Shown here in pieces: positions 24,802 to 32,938 of a stretch of DNA of 64,000 bases. The DNA is taken from NCBI RefSeq assembly GCF_033001325.1, contig NZ_CP133114.1, positions 124,001-188,000 on the forward strand. Direction: 5' to 3'. Position 1 is the first letter of the stretch. Every line of letters begins with the position of its first letter. Made by a program: the position numbers and the translations under genes. The notes beneath the pieces are model-generated. The model saw only the letters and a list, made by a program, of their open reading frames with translations, was not told the DNA's origin and made no database searches. This stretch comes from Rhodopseudomonas sp. BAL398 (GTDB taxonomy: Bacteria > Pseudomonadota > Alphaproteobacteria > Rhizobiales > Xanthobacteraceae).

Positions 24802-25413
24802 TCAGGGTGTTGTGGTTTGCGGGGATGACGTCGTCGAAAGAGACGAAGCTGGCGGCGCTTGCTCGCGCAGCGCACGCAGGATAATGGCGTTCGGGTCGGG
24901 CAGATCGGGAAACGCCCATAGGCCGGCCTTGGCGCGTTGCGCCACGAGCTGGGCGACGAAATAAGGCGCGTGCACCGGCTGACCATCCGGCTTCAGGGCC
25001 GCGAACGCAAAGCCCGTCGCGACCAGCGCCGTGCCGAGATCGATGCGGGATCCCGCGCCCGCACCAGTGGTGCGGCTTGAGACGCAAAACACGAAAATTG
25101 TCTTGGTCTTGGGTTGCTCGGCAGCGTCATAGCATTGCGGTCGCAGGTCGCGCGTGAGCGCCACCAGCATGGCAAGGGAGGCCTCGCCGCAATCGCGCTG
25201 GAGACCGTGCGCGTTGGTGAAGTTCGTTCCGCGCAGGCAGGATTGGACGCCATAGAGGCGATAGGTGACACCATTGTCGGACCAGCTGTCGCCCGTCAGA
25301 TAGAGCGCATTCGCCGGGACCGGAAACCATCGTGATGCGGCCGGGTCTGCGATTGCCGCGTTGAATGCCAGCACCGGAACCACGACTGCGGCGAAAACCT
25401 CAGCTCTTGCCAT
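24802..25413 (-). CDS. Exported SNase-like protein B
   Basis: A 203-residue exported relative of SNase-like protein A, with signal MARAEVFAAVVVPVLAFNAA. The core has 'VTYRLYGVQSCLRG', 'RDCGEASLAMLVAL' and 'GTALVATGFAFAALK', with 'AKAGLWAF' near the end. The Arg of RLYG is kept but the catalytic Asp/Glu segment reads VQSCL, so it is probably inactive as a nuclease. It ends in a Ser/Thr tail. Its start lies 1 bp after the stop of the 25415-25915 gene, so it belongs to the same operon as ssb. Confidence 0.7.
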   Translation of the reverse strand: MARAEVFAAVVVPVLAFNAAIADPAASRWFPVPANALYLTGDSWSDNGVTYRLYGVQSCLRGTNFTNAHGLQRDCGEASLAMLVALTRDLRPQCYDAAEQPKTKTIFVFCVSSRTTGAGAGSRIDLGTALVATGFAFAALKPDGQPVHAPYFVAQLVAQRAKAGLWAFPDLPDPNAIILRALREQAPPASSLSTTSSPQTTTP

Positions 25414-25414
25414 G

Positions 25415-25915
25415 TCAGTAACCCCGCAAGGAAAAGTAGAACCGCTGGCTGCCATTCGCCGAACTGATGTCGACGTAATAAGGATCGCTCCGCGGGTCTC
25501 GCGCCGTCGTGGGATAGGTGGTGCTGCAACCGCCGTCGCCATCCGCACAAACTTGTTGCGGCTTCGACAGGTCCGCACAGAGATCGCCGTTCGGCGCTGC
25601 GGACAGACCGAGGACACCGTCCGGCGCTGATTGAACGGGCGTCAACCCGGCGGGACAGGCCTGATAAGGCTCGTAACCGACCCCACTGGCGTTCCCCTCG
25701 GGACACGACGGCCAGCCGCCGCCTTTTGCCAACTGCCGAAACAACGTCTGCATCACTGGCACGCAATAAGGGATGCCCGACCAGCCTGGCACGCTCGCGG
25801 CCGCGCAGAGCAGCACCTTGCATCCGAACGACGCATCCTGTGCGCGCGCCGTCCCGCCGATGCCGGACGCGCAACACAGGCCGACGGCCATCCACAGAAC
25901 TGCACCGCGTTTCAT
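25415..25915 (-). CDS. Exported Cys-rich protein, first of accessory operon
   Basis: A 166-residue exported protein: signal peptide about 1-26 ending ARAQ, then a mature part with eight Cys (for example 'GCKVLLCAAA', 'YCVPV', 'SCPEG', 'ACPAG'), likely paired as disulfides. No domain is recognised. GGAGGATGG precedes the ATG. It heads the minus-strand accessory operon that diverges from virB1; about 100 bp separate the two starts, including the AATATATTGTCT repeat. Confidence 0.65.
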   Translation of the reverse strand: MKRGAVLWMAVGLCCASGIGGTARAQDASFGCKVLLCAAASVPGWSGIPYCVPVMQTLFRQLAKGGGWPSCPEGNASGVGYEPYQACPAGLTPVQSAPDGVLGLSAAPNGDLCADLSKPQQVCADGDGGCSTTYPTTARDPRSDPYYVDISSANGSQRFYFSLRGY

Positions 25916-25979
25916 CCATCCTCCGGGAGTGCGCGCAGGGGACGCTTGGCTTAATCCAGTTGCCAAAGTATCAACATTC

Positions 25980-25991
25980 AATATATTGTCT
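25980..25991. repeat. Shared 12-mer, copy 2
   Basis: AATATATTGTCT identical to 23270-23281. It is 25 bp before virB1 in the divergent promoter region of the two transfer operons, so it could be part of a promoter or operator. Confidence 0.4.
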
Positions 25992-26015
25992 ATTGGAAAG
26001 TGGAGGCGGGGTGGC

Positions 26016-26750
26016 ATGTCTATTCGCATCGCAGCGCTCGGATTGGGCGTCCTGGCCATGTTCGCGACCGCAAGCGCGCAGGATTCATCTCCGCCGCCCA
26101 GGCTGGCGGCCATCGATGCGACGGGTCGGATTCTGCCGCTGAATACGCCTCCGGCCGCGATCGAGCGGATCGATATCGCTTTTGCCGCAACCGTTCCCTG
26201 CCTTGATGCCAAGGCGATGGCGCCGGAAGCGGCACGCGCTCTGGTCGTGCGTATCGCCACGGAGGAGAATTTCTATCCGGATTTTGTGCAGTCAGTCGCC
26301 AAGGCTGAGAGTGACTTCAATTCTGTCGCGCTGTCCGACAAGGGCGCATTCGGTTTGATGCAGTTGAAGCCGGAGACGGCGCGGCGTTTCAAGGTTGATC
26401 TCTGCGACCCCGCAGACAACGTCCGCGGCGGCGTTCGCTTTCTGCGCGCGCTTCATGACAAGTACCGCAATCCGCTCTTCATCCTCGCGGCCTACAACGC
26501 GGGCGAGGGGGCCGTAGAGGACAGCCATGGTGTCCCTCCGTTTCCCGAGACGGTGCGTTTCGTCGCCAAGGTGATCAACGACTTCTACGTCTGGCCCGCG
26601 CCGGGCGGCCGCGCTCACGCCGAGCCGCGCAACCGGATGAGCAGTCTCGACCTGATCGAGCCCGAAACCCCGCCCTCCGCTTCGCCTCCCGCACCAAAAG
26701 CAACGCCTCAAAAGGGCTGGAGCGACGGATTCGTTATGCATGTCGACTGA
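26016..26750 (+). CDS. virB1: VirB1 lytic transglycosylase
   Basis: A 244-residue exported muramidase. Signal peptide MSIRIAALGLGVLAMFATAS is followed by an SLT domain at about 85-190: catalytic Glu in 'KAESDFNSVALSDKGAFGLM', then 'QLKPETARRF', 'NVRGGVRFLRAL' and 'ILAAYNAGEGAV'. It opens the cell wall for assembly of the mating channel. The C-terminus is Pro-rich and variable. It is the first gene of the plus-strand virB operon; GGAGG lies near the ATG. The divergent region upstream contains the AATATATTGTCT repeat. Confidence 0.92.
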   Translation: MSIRIAALGLGVLAMFATASAQDSSPPPRLAAIDATGRILPLNTPPAAIERIDIAFAATVPCLDAKAMAPEAARALVVRIATEENFYPDFVQSVAKAESDFNSVALSDKGAFGLMQLKPETARRFKVDLCDPADNVRGGVRFLRALHDKYRNPLFILAAYNAGEGAVEDSHGVPPFPETVRFVAKVINDFYVWPAPGGRAHAEPRNRMSSLDLIEPETPPSASPPAPKATPQKGWSDGFVMHVD

Positions 26751-26763
26751 ACCGGAGGATTGG

Positions 26764-27066
26764 ATGAAAAAATCGATACCGCGCTGGACCCTTGCGGGAG
26801 CGCTCCTGACGGCGAGCATCGCGGACGCGGCCGCGCAGACCGGCGGCACGCTTCAACCTGTTCAATCCACGCTGACGCAATTGGTGTCGGCCCTCACCGG
26901 GCCGATCGCCACAGCGCTGGCAACGCTCGCCGTGATCGCTTGCGGATTTTTCGCCTGGTCCGGGCGGCTGACCTGGGGCATTGCGGGCAGCGTCATCTTC
27001 GGCATCGTGCTCGTGTTCGGCTCGGCGCAGATCGTGCAGTTTTTCCAGTCGGCGGTCGGACAATGA
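26764..27066 (+). CDS. virB2: VirB2-like pilin
   Basis: A 100-residue prepilin with signal peptide (about 1-25, ending AAAQ) and two membrane helices, 'LVSALTGPIATALATLAVIA' and 'GIAGSVIFGIVLVFGSAQIV'. Size, order and position match VirB2, the pilus subunit. CGGAGGATTGG precedes ATG 26764. Its stop overlaps virB3 (ATGA). Confidence 0.9.
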   Translation: MKKSIPRWTLAGALLTASIADAAAQTGGTLQPVQSTLTQLVSALTGPIATALATLAVIACGFFAWSGRLTWGIAGSVIFGIVLVFGSAQIVQFFQSAVGQ

Positions 27067-27359
27067 CAGAGAACGAGCTTGAGGATCCCCTCATCACGCC
27101 GCTCGTCAAGGCATTGACGCGCGCGCCGACGCTGATGGGGGTGCCCTACATGTACTTCATGTTCAACGGCGTGGTTTCGAGCGTCTGCTTCCTCGTCACG
27201 CACAATCTCTTCATGCTGCTGGTGGCGATCCCGCTGCATCTGTTCGGCTTCGTCATGACGCTGCGCGACGATCGGATCTTCGAAATTCTTTTCGTCAAAT
27301 CCACCAAATGCCCGCCTCGCTCGCGCGCCTTCTGGGCCGCGGACAGCTACTCAGCGTGA
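27063..27359 (+). CDS. virB3: VirB3 inner-membrane protein
   Basis: A 98-residue protein with the usual VirB3 N-terminus (DPLITPLVKALTRAPTLMGV) and one or two membrane helices ('VVSSVCFLVTHNLFMLLVAI', 'PLHLFGFVMTL'). VirB3 works with VirB4 in pilus assembly. Start 27063 overlaps the virB2 stop. The motif 'RDDRIFEILFVK' at the C-terminal end is typical. Confidence 0.9.
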   Translation: MTENELEDPLITPLVKALTRAPTLMGVPYMYFMFNGVVSSVCFLVTHNLFMLLVAIPLHLFGFVMTLRDDRIFEILFVKSTKCPPRSRAFWAADSYSA

Positions 27360-27368
27360 GGGTTGGCG

Positions 27369-29780
27369 ATGGTCGCGCGTGCCCTGCTCGATGAACTGAC
27401 CTTCGGCGCGGTCTCACGGCGCGAGCGGCCAGTCGCCTCGCACGTGTGCTATACACGCCACGTCGACGATAACATCATGAAGACCCGCGACGGCCTGGTG
27501 CTGACCGTTCTGAAGCTCGACGGGTATTCCTTCGAGACCTCCGACATGAGCGAGGTTAATGCCCGCCTGCTGGGACGCAACGATGTCGTCCGCACGCTGG
27601 CCAATTCGCGGTTCGCGCTCGTCAGCCACATCATCCGCCGCGAGGTGCAGCCACGGATCGACTCGACTTTCGACAATCCGTTGTGCCGCGAGCTCGACGA
27701 GCGCTACGACGCGGCACTGTCGCAGCGGCGCATGTTCGTCAACGACATTTACCTGACCATCGTGCGGCGTCCGTTGCAGGGTCAGGCCGGGACGTTCGAC
27801 GTCATGCTGACCAAGCTGCTCGGCCGCAAGGACGAAGCCGGCGAGTCGGTCGCGATGCAGACCGCCTTAACTGAGTTGCGCGATGCCGCCACCGCAGTGC
27901 GCGAGAATCTCGCCGGCTACGGCGCGCGTCAGCTCGGCGTCGTGCGCCGCGAGGGCGTGTGGTTTTCCGAACCGCTCGAGTTTCTGGTGCAATTGCTCAA
28001 TGGCGGCATTCCGCGCCCGATGCACCTTCCGCGCATGGACATCGCAGATGCGCTGTCGATGAAGCGGCTCTTTTTCGGTCGCAACGCGATCGAAATGCGC
28101 GGCGCCGGACCTGACGATACCCGCTTCGGCGCCATGGTCTCGATCCGCGAATACCCGGCGCAGACGGGACCCGGCTCGTTCGACAACCTCTTGCGTGTTC
28201 CCCACGAGTTCATCGCCACGCAGACCTTTGCCATCGTCGACCGCCCCGAGGCCGCCAAGCAGATCGACCGGGTATCGCGACAGGTCGATATGTCGGACGA
28301 GGCCGGCTCCATCGTCGCCGAGCATCTCGACGACGCGCGCGACGAGCTGCTCGCGTCGGAGGCGATCTATGGCGAGCACCACATGACGGTGATGTGCCTC
28401 GGCCGGAGTCTGCCGGAGGTGGGAGCCGCGGTCACGGCAGTCGGCGCGGCGCTGACCGATCGGTCTGTGATCTGGACGCGCGAGGACCTCAATTGCGAGC
28501 CGGCGTTCTGGGCGCAGCTTCCGGGGAATTTCCAGTACATCGCGCGCAAGGGCGTGATCTCCTCGAAGAACTTCGCCGGCTTCACCTCATTGCACAATTA
28601 TCCGAGCGGACGGCCGAACGGCAATCATTGGGGTCCGGCTATCTCGGTGTTCGAGACGACGTCGCAGACCGCCTACTATTATAATCATCACGTCCGCGAC
28701 ATCGGCAATTTCACGGTGGTCGGGCCAACCGGCTCGGGCAAAACGGTGTTCCTGTCTTTCATCGCGGCGCAGACGCAGCGCGTGCAGCCGCGACCCAAGC
28801 TGTTGTTTGTCGACAAGGATCGCGGCGCTGAGATCTTCATCCGAGCGCTCGGCGGACAATACGAGACGCTGGTGCCGGGTGAACCCACCGGATTTAATCC
28901 TCTGTCGCTGCCGGACAACGCGCCCAACCGCGAGTTTCTGTATCAGCTCTTTGCCTTCATGTTGCGCCCCGCGAACGGTTCGGATCTGAGCGCGTCGGAA
29001 GAGCAGGTGATCCGCAACGCGATCGCAGCCGCCCTCATCGGCGGGCCAGCGGGTCGAACGCTGAAGGCGTTCTCGACGTTGCTGCGCGGACGGATCCGCG
29101 CCGGCGAGGGTGATCTGCTGGCGCGGCTCGAAAGCTGGATGCGTTCCGACCAGCGCGGCTGGCTGTTCAACAATGAGCAGGATCAGTTCTCGCTGTCGAG
29201 CGTGTTCGGTTTCGACATGACGCGGGTGCTCGATGATCCGGTGATCCGCACTGCAGCCCTCATGTACATTTTCCACAGGACGGCGGAGTTGCTGACCGGC
29301 GATCCGGTGATGATTTTCCTCGATGAGGGCTGGCGCCTGCTCGATGATGACGTGTTTGCATTCTTCATTCGGGACAAGCTCAAGACGATCCGCAAGCAGA
29401 ACGGCATCGTCGGCTTCGGCACCCAGTCGGCCGCGGACATTGTGCGATCCAAAGCATCGAATACGCTGATCGAACAGACCAGCACCAACATCTTCTTCCC
29501 CAATCCAAAAGCGGATGACGAGAGTTACCAGAAAGCCTTCCGCCTCTCGGGGCGCGAGGTTGCATGGATCCGCAGCACGGCGCCGGAAAGCCGATCCTTC
29601 CTGATCAAGCACGGCCGCGACAGCGTGGTGGCGCGGCTCAATCTCGCCAGCATGCCCGATCTGATCAAGGTCTTGTCCGGGCGCACCGAGACGGTTGCCG
29701 AACTCGACGCGCTGCGCGCGCGTGTTGGTGACGACCCGGCGGTGTGGCTGCCGATCTTTATGGGAAGGAGCCAGGCATGA
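27369..29780 (+). CDS. virB4: VirB4 transfer ATPase
   Basis: An 803-residue ATPase that powers pilus assembly and substrate transfer at the inner membrane. Walker A is 'VVGPTGSGKTVFLSFIAAQ', Walker B 'PVMIFLDEGWRLLDDD', and a Q-motif-like 'GFGTQSAADIVRS' follows. The N-terminal VirB4 domain spans about 1-420. ATG 27369 is preferred to TTG 27363 because GAGGG lies 7-8 bases before it. Its stop overlaps the next start (ATGA). Length is typical. Confidence 0.95.
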   Translation: MVARALLDELTFGAVSRRERPVASHVCYTRHVDDNIMKTRDGLVLTVLKLDGYSFETSDMSEVNARLLGRNDVVRTLANSRFALVSHIIRREVQPRIDSTFDNPLCRELDERYDAALSQRRMFVNDIYLTIVRRPLQGQAGTFDVMLTKLLGRKDEAGESVAMQTALTELRDAATAVRENLAGYGARQLGVVRREGVWFSEPLEFLVQLLNGGIPRPMHLPRMDIADALSMKRLFFGRNAIEMRGAGPDDTRFGAMVSIREYPAQTGPGSFDNLLRVPHEFIATQTFAIVDRPEAAKQIDRVSRQVDMSDEAGSIVAEHLDDARDELLASEAIYGEHHMTVMCLGRSLPEVGAAVTAVGAALTDRSVIWTREDLNCEPAFWAQLPGNFQYIARKGVISSKNFAGFTSLHNYPSGRPNGNHWGPAISVFETTSQTAYYYNHHVRDIGNFTVVGPTGSGKTVFLSFIAAQTQRVQPRPKLLFVDKDRGAEIFIRALGGQYETLVPGEPTGFNPLSLPDNAPNREFLYQLFAFMLRPANGSDLSASEEQVIRNAIAAALIGGPAGRTLKAFSTLLRGRIRAGEGDLLARLESWMRSDQRGWLFNNEQDQFSLSSVFGFDMTRVLDDPVIRTAALMYIFHRTAELLTGDPVMIFLDEGWRLLDDDVFAFFIRDKLKTIRKQNGIVGFGTQSAADIVRSKASNTLIEQTSTNIFFPNPKADDESYQKAFRLSGREVAWIRSTAPESRSFLIKHGRDSVVARLNLASMPDLIKVLSGRTETVAELDALRARVGDDPAVWLPIFMGRSQA

Positions 29781-30673
29781 AGCTCCAGATCGCGATCATA
29801 GCAACAGCACTCCTGTTCAGTGTGCCGCCCGCGCTGGCGGATATTCCGGTCAACGATGCGGCGCAATTGACGCAGCGTTCGCAGACAGCCGGCACGACCG
29901 TGAAGCTCGTGCCGGTCACGACGCAGCGCCAAGACGCCAATAGCAGCGTCAAATGTGCGGTGACGACGGGGAAGAAGGCCAACGTCACCGATCCGACCGT
30001 GCAGCCGCAGAGCGGCGCCGGCGCCCAGGCGATCCAGTCCTACGGCCCGGATTTGCCTGTGACCCCCGATCCGGGCGCCCAGGGCGCGACGCTGAACAGC
30101 CAGACGCTGTTCAAGTTGAGCGGCGATGTCGTCGCCGGTCTCGATGCAAGCCGTCAGACGATGACGGCGGCGCAGTCGGCATTCCAAGCCTCCGCACAGC
30201 AGGTCGGGACCGCGCCGACGGTGATGGCCGCGATCGACATGAACAGTGCGGCGCGTCTTCAGAACAATCTGGTTTGGAACGGCGCGATCGGTTCGGCCAA
30301 TCTGTGGGTCACGGCGCTGAACGCGCTTAATCTTGCTCTCAACAGCGACATGAGCCAGGCCGCACTCGGGATGCGGGCGACCGTGACCAGCACCCAGCCC
30401 GCGACCGGACCGGCATGCCCCGTCGGCATGATCGGCGCGGGAACGGCCGCCAATCCCTGCCGGCCGCCCACGGCCTGCTCGACCACACCACCCGGATCAT
30501 CGCCCGACCCATCGTGCGTCAGTGCGCGCTATGTCGACAGCAACGGCAACGTCATCTTTTACCTCGCGCAAGCCCAGACGGCGGCGACCGGCGCCAACGC
30601 CGGCGCGACCGCGGCACTGAGCGTCGCTGACGTGACTGCGGCGCTTGGCGCGATTTCTGCAAACAGTCGATAG
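29777..30673 (+). CDS. Exported protein between virB4 and virB5
   Basis: A 298-residue exported protein (signal MKLQIAIIATALLFSVPPALA). The mature part is Gln-, Ala- and Thr-rich with a central region 'LNSQTLFKLSGDVVAGLDAS' and a Cys pair region 'CPVGMIGAGTAANPCRPPTAC'. Canonical virB operons do not have a gene here. It resembles the VirB5-like minor pilus proteins only in size and composition. It overlaps virB4 by 4 bp, so it is translated with the core apparatus and may be an adhesin or a second pilus-tip subunit, which is inference. Confidence 0.7.
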   Translation: MKLQIAIIATALLFSVPPALADIPVNDAAQLTQRSQTAGTTVKLVPVTTQRQDANSSVKCAVTTGKKANVTDPTVQPQSGAGAQAIQSYGPDLPVTPDPGAQGATLNSQTLFKLSGDVVAGLDASRQTMTAAQSAFQASAQQVGTAPTVMAAIDMNSAARLQNNLVWNGAIGSANLWVTALNALNLALNSDMSQAALGMRATVTSTQPATGPACPVGMIGAGTAANPCRPPTACSTTPPGSSPDPSCVSARYVDSNGNVIFYLAQAQTAATGANAGATAALSVADVTAALGAISANSR

Positions 30674-30683
30674 GGAGGCTCCG

Positions 30684-31400
30684 ATGCGCTTGATTGTCTT
30701 GCTCGCCATGCTGTCTCTGGCGGTTGCCGGCGCTGCGCCGGCAATGGCGCAGGTGCCTGTGATCGACAGCGCCAATCTCGCCAAGGCGCAGCAGATCGCG
30801 ACCAGTACCCAGCAAATCCTGAACGCCGATCAGCAAATCCTTCAGTTCACGCAAAAGACCTTGCAGGCCGTCACCGGCGATCGATCCTCGCAAGCACAGG
30901 GGACGCTGGCCCAGATGGCACTCGGCGGCGGTTTCTCGATGGCGCAGGCGCCTTCGCTCGGTTCGGTGATCTCGGGCGGGGCTTTGTCATTCGCCGGCAT
31001 GGGATCGGCGTCGCAGAACATCGTCTCGACCCTGATCAACGGTCTGCAGCTCGTGCAGACCATCACCGGTCTCATCAGCGGCCAGACCCATCCGGCGGAT
31101 ACCGCCTACAAGAACTCGGTCAACGTAGCAGCCACCCTGTCGGGATTGATCAACTCAACCCAAGGCGCCGTGCAGCAGCGATCGTCGGCCTTCACGCAGG
31201 GCGGACAGCAAATCGGCAAGGCGCAGGATCTCAAAGGCAGCGTCGACCAGAACACGCAGGTTCAGATTCAGACCGGTCAGACCATCAACGAGCTCAATGG
31301 CGTTGTGAACAACGCCGCGGCCGCCGCCAACCAGGCAAACCTCGATCGGATCGCCGCCGAGTCATCGGCGGCCCGCGCAATGAAATTCACGCAGCAGTAA
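30684..31400 (+). CDS. virB5: VirB5-like minor pilus protein
   Basis: A 238-residue exported helical protein: signal MRLIVLLAMLSLAVAGAAPAMA, then 'QVPVIDSANLAKAQQIATST', which is the VirB5/TrbJ opening. The rest is Gln-rich and helical, as in pilus-tip VirB5. GGAGG precedes the ATG. The C-terminus 'SAARAMKFTQQ' is echoed by the next small protein ('ASRAMTFTQ'). Confidence 0.82.
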   Translation: MRLIVLLAMLSLAVAGAAPAMAQVPVIDSANLAKAQQIATSTQQILNADQQILQFTQKTLQAVTGDRSSQAQGTLAQMALGGGFSMAQAPSLGSVISGGALSFAGMGSASQNIVSTLINGLQLVQTITGLISGQTHPADTAYKNSVNVAATLSGLINSTQGAVQQRSSAFTQGGQQIGKAQDLKGSVDQNTQVQIQTGQTINELNGVVNNAAAAANQANLDRIAAESSAARAMKFTQQ

Positions 31401-31419
31401 CAGTCGTGTTGGAGGACTC

Positions 31420-31608
31420 GTGTCCAGGCGTACTCTGATCCTTATCGTACTCCTTGTGCTCGTTGCCGGCATCGCAATCGGCCGTTACGTGCTTGGGCCA
31501 GCTCGAGCGCCAGCCGTCAGCGCCGGGACGAGAGGCGCTCAAGATGCCGCGGCAAACGCCGCGTCGCGCGCCATGACATTCACCCAACCCAAGGCGCCGG
31601 CGCCGTGA
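31420..31608 (+). CDS. Small membrane-anchored protein of virB operon
   Basis: A 62-residue protein with one N-terminal membrane helix (LILIVLLVLVAGIAIGRYVL) and an Ala-rich tail ending 'ASRAMTFTQPKAPAP'. The GTG start follows GGAGGACTC. The RAM-x-FTQ tail also ends VirB5, suggesting a shared partner or partial duplication. Its stop overlaps the virB7-like start (GTGA). In TrbK-type systems a small entry-exclusion lipoprotein lies after the VirB5-like gene; an exclusion role is possible but no lipobox is seen. Confidence 0.65.
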   Translation: MSRRTLILIVLLVLVAGIAIGRYVLGPARAPAVSAGTRGAQDAAANAASRAMTFTQPKAPAP

Positions 31609-31799
31609 AGATCATCACCACATTCGCCATCGTTGCGGTGATGGCTGCCGTGCTCGGCGGCTGCGCCTACAAGCCGTTGAAAGCGCCATGCTCTCCCGAT
31701 GAGGGCGGGACGCCGCTCGCTTATTCGGATCTGACAACGCCGGCCGTTCCGGAGGCTTTCCGGCGCCTCGATCGTTGCGGCCCGATGCGGTCGATCTGA
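31605..31799 (+). CDS. virB7: VirB7-like lipoprotein
   Basis: A 64-residue lipoprotein: signal MKIITTFAIVAVMAAVLGGC with lipobox LGGC. The mature part is short and contains 'CSPDEGG' and a second Cys near the end, as in VirB7 proteins that pair with VirB9. GTG start within the upstream stop. Assignment is by size, lipobox and place between virB5 and virB6. Confidence 0.78.
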   Translation: MKIITTFAIVAVMAAVLGGCAYKPLKAPCSPDEGGTPLAYSDLTTPAVPEAFRRLDRCGPMRSI

Positions 31800-31807
31800 G
31801 AGGGGCG

Positions 31808-32938
31808 ATGGCCAACACCTTCAACATCACCACGTTGCTGCAGTCGGTCGACCAGCTCGGTCAGAACTATGTCTCGACCGCCTATCAAGCTCTGGCGACC
31901 GCGGCGACGTCGGGCGGCGCCACCGGCGTCGCCGGTCTGCTGCTCACGCTCTATGTGATTTTTTGGGGTGTGGGCATCTGGCAAGGCACCGCGACCGGCG
32001 GCCCCGCCGACCATGCATTCCGGCTGTTCCGCGCGATGCTGATCTACGCCATGGCCACGAAGTGGGGCGACTTCCAGACGTTGGCGTACAACCTCCTCAA
32101 CGACGGCCCCTCCGCCATCGGCAACGCCCTGCTCAGCGCCGTCACGACCGCCAACAACACCGGAACGTCTGCAAATCTCAACTCGGTCAACGGCGTGCAG
32201 TCGGCGTTGCAGAACATGTGGGACACCACCAACAGCGCGACCGAGGCGTTTCTGCAGAATGCCGGCATCACCAATTGGGGGCCCTATATCTTCGCCGCGG
32301 TGTTCTATGTGGTGATGGCGATCCTGATCGGCTTCGCAATCTTCCTGATCGTGCTGTCGAAGATGTTCATGTGGCTGCTGCTGGCATTGGCGCCGCTGTT
32401 CATCATCCTGCTGCTGTTCGGCGTTACGACGCGGTTCTTCAGCGGCTGGATGAGTTCACTGGTTCAGTATTTCCTGGTCCAGGTGCTCGTCTATGCGTTT
32501 CTTGCGTTCTATGTCTCGCTGATCCAGCAGACGATCGATACGCTGAACGGCGTTGCCAATTCCAAATCCGCCACCTGGGCAACGATCGGCCCGGTCGTGC
32601 TGCTTGCCATCATCGGAATCCTGCTGCTGAGCCAGATCAACAACGTGGCGGCGGCGATCGCCGGCGGCGTCCCTATATTTGCGCCGCGCATCGGATCGGT
32701 CATTGCCACTGCCACCGGCTATCGGCTCGGCGCAACGGCCAACCGGGCGCGCCTTGCATTCCGTAATCCGCTCGATCCCGCGTCGATGTCGCGGCGCGAG
32801 GAGCTTGTCTCGCGTCAACGGGCGCGTGTCGGTTTGCGCGCGGCGTCCTGGGCGCAGTCCGCTGAATTTCGTCGTCTGGCTGATCAGCTTCGCAATCCCG
32901 GCGTCCCACCGGCGTCCAGTGGGGGAGGGCGGCCATGA
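31808..32938 (+). CDS. virB6: VirB6 polytopic membrane protein
   Basis: A 376-residue inner-membrane protein with about six helices ('GLLLTLYVIFWGVGIW', 'AVFYVVMAILIGFAIFLIVL', 'MWLLLALAPLFIILLLFGV', 'FLVQVLVYAFLAFYVSLI', 'VVLLAIIGILLLSQI'). The conserved Trp of 'FFSGWMSSLVQYFL' matches the TrbL/VirB6 family. The C-terminal tail is basic. GAGAGGGG precedes ATG 31808. Its stop overlaps virB8. Confidence 0.92.
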   Translation: MANTFNITTLLQSVDQLGQNYVSTAYQALATAATSGGATGVAGLLLTLYVIFWGVGIWQGTATGGPADHAFRLFRAMLIYAMATKWGDFQTLAYNLLNDGPSAIGNALLSAVTTANNTGTSANLNSVNGVQSALQNMWDTTNSATEAFLQNAGITNWGPYIFAAVFYVVMAILIGFAIFLIVLSKMFMWLLLALAPLFIILLLFGVTTRFFSGWMSSLVQYFLVQVLVYAFLAFYVSLIQQTIDTLNGVANSKSATWATIGPVVLLAIIGILLLSQINNVAAAIAGGVPIFAPRIGSVIATATGYRLGATANRARLAFRNPLDPASMSRREELVSRQRARVGLRAASWAQSAEFRRLADQLRNPGVPPASSGGGRP

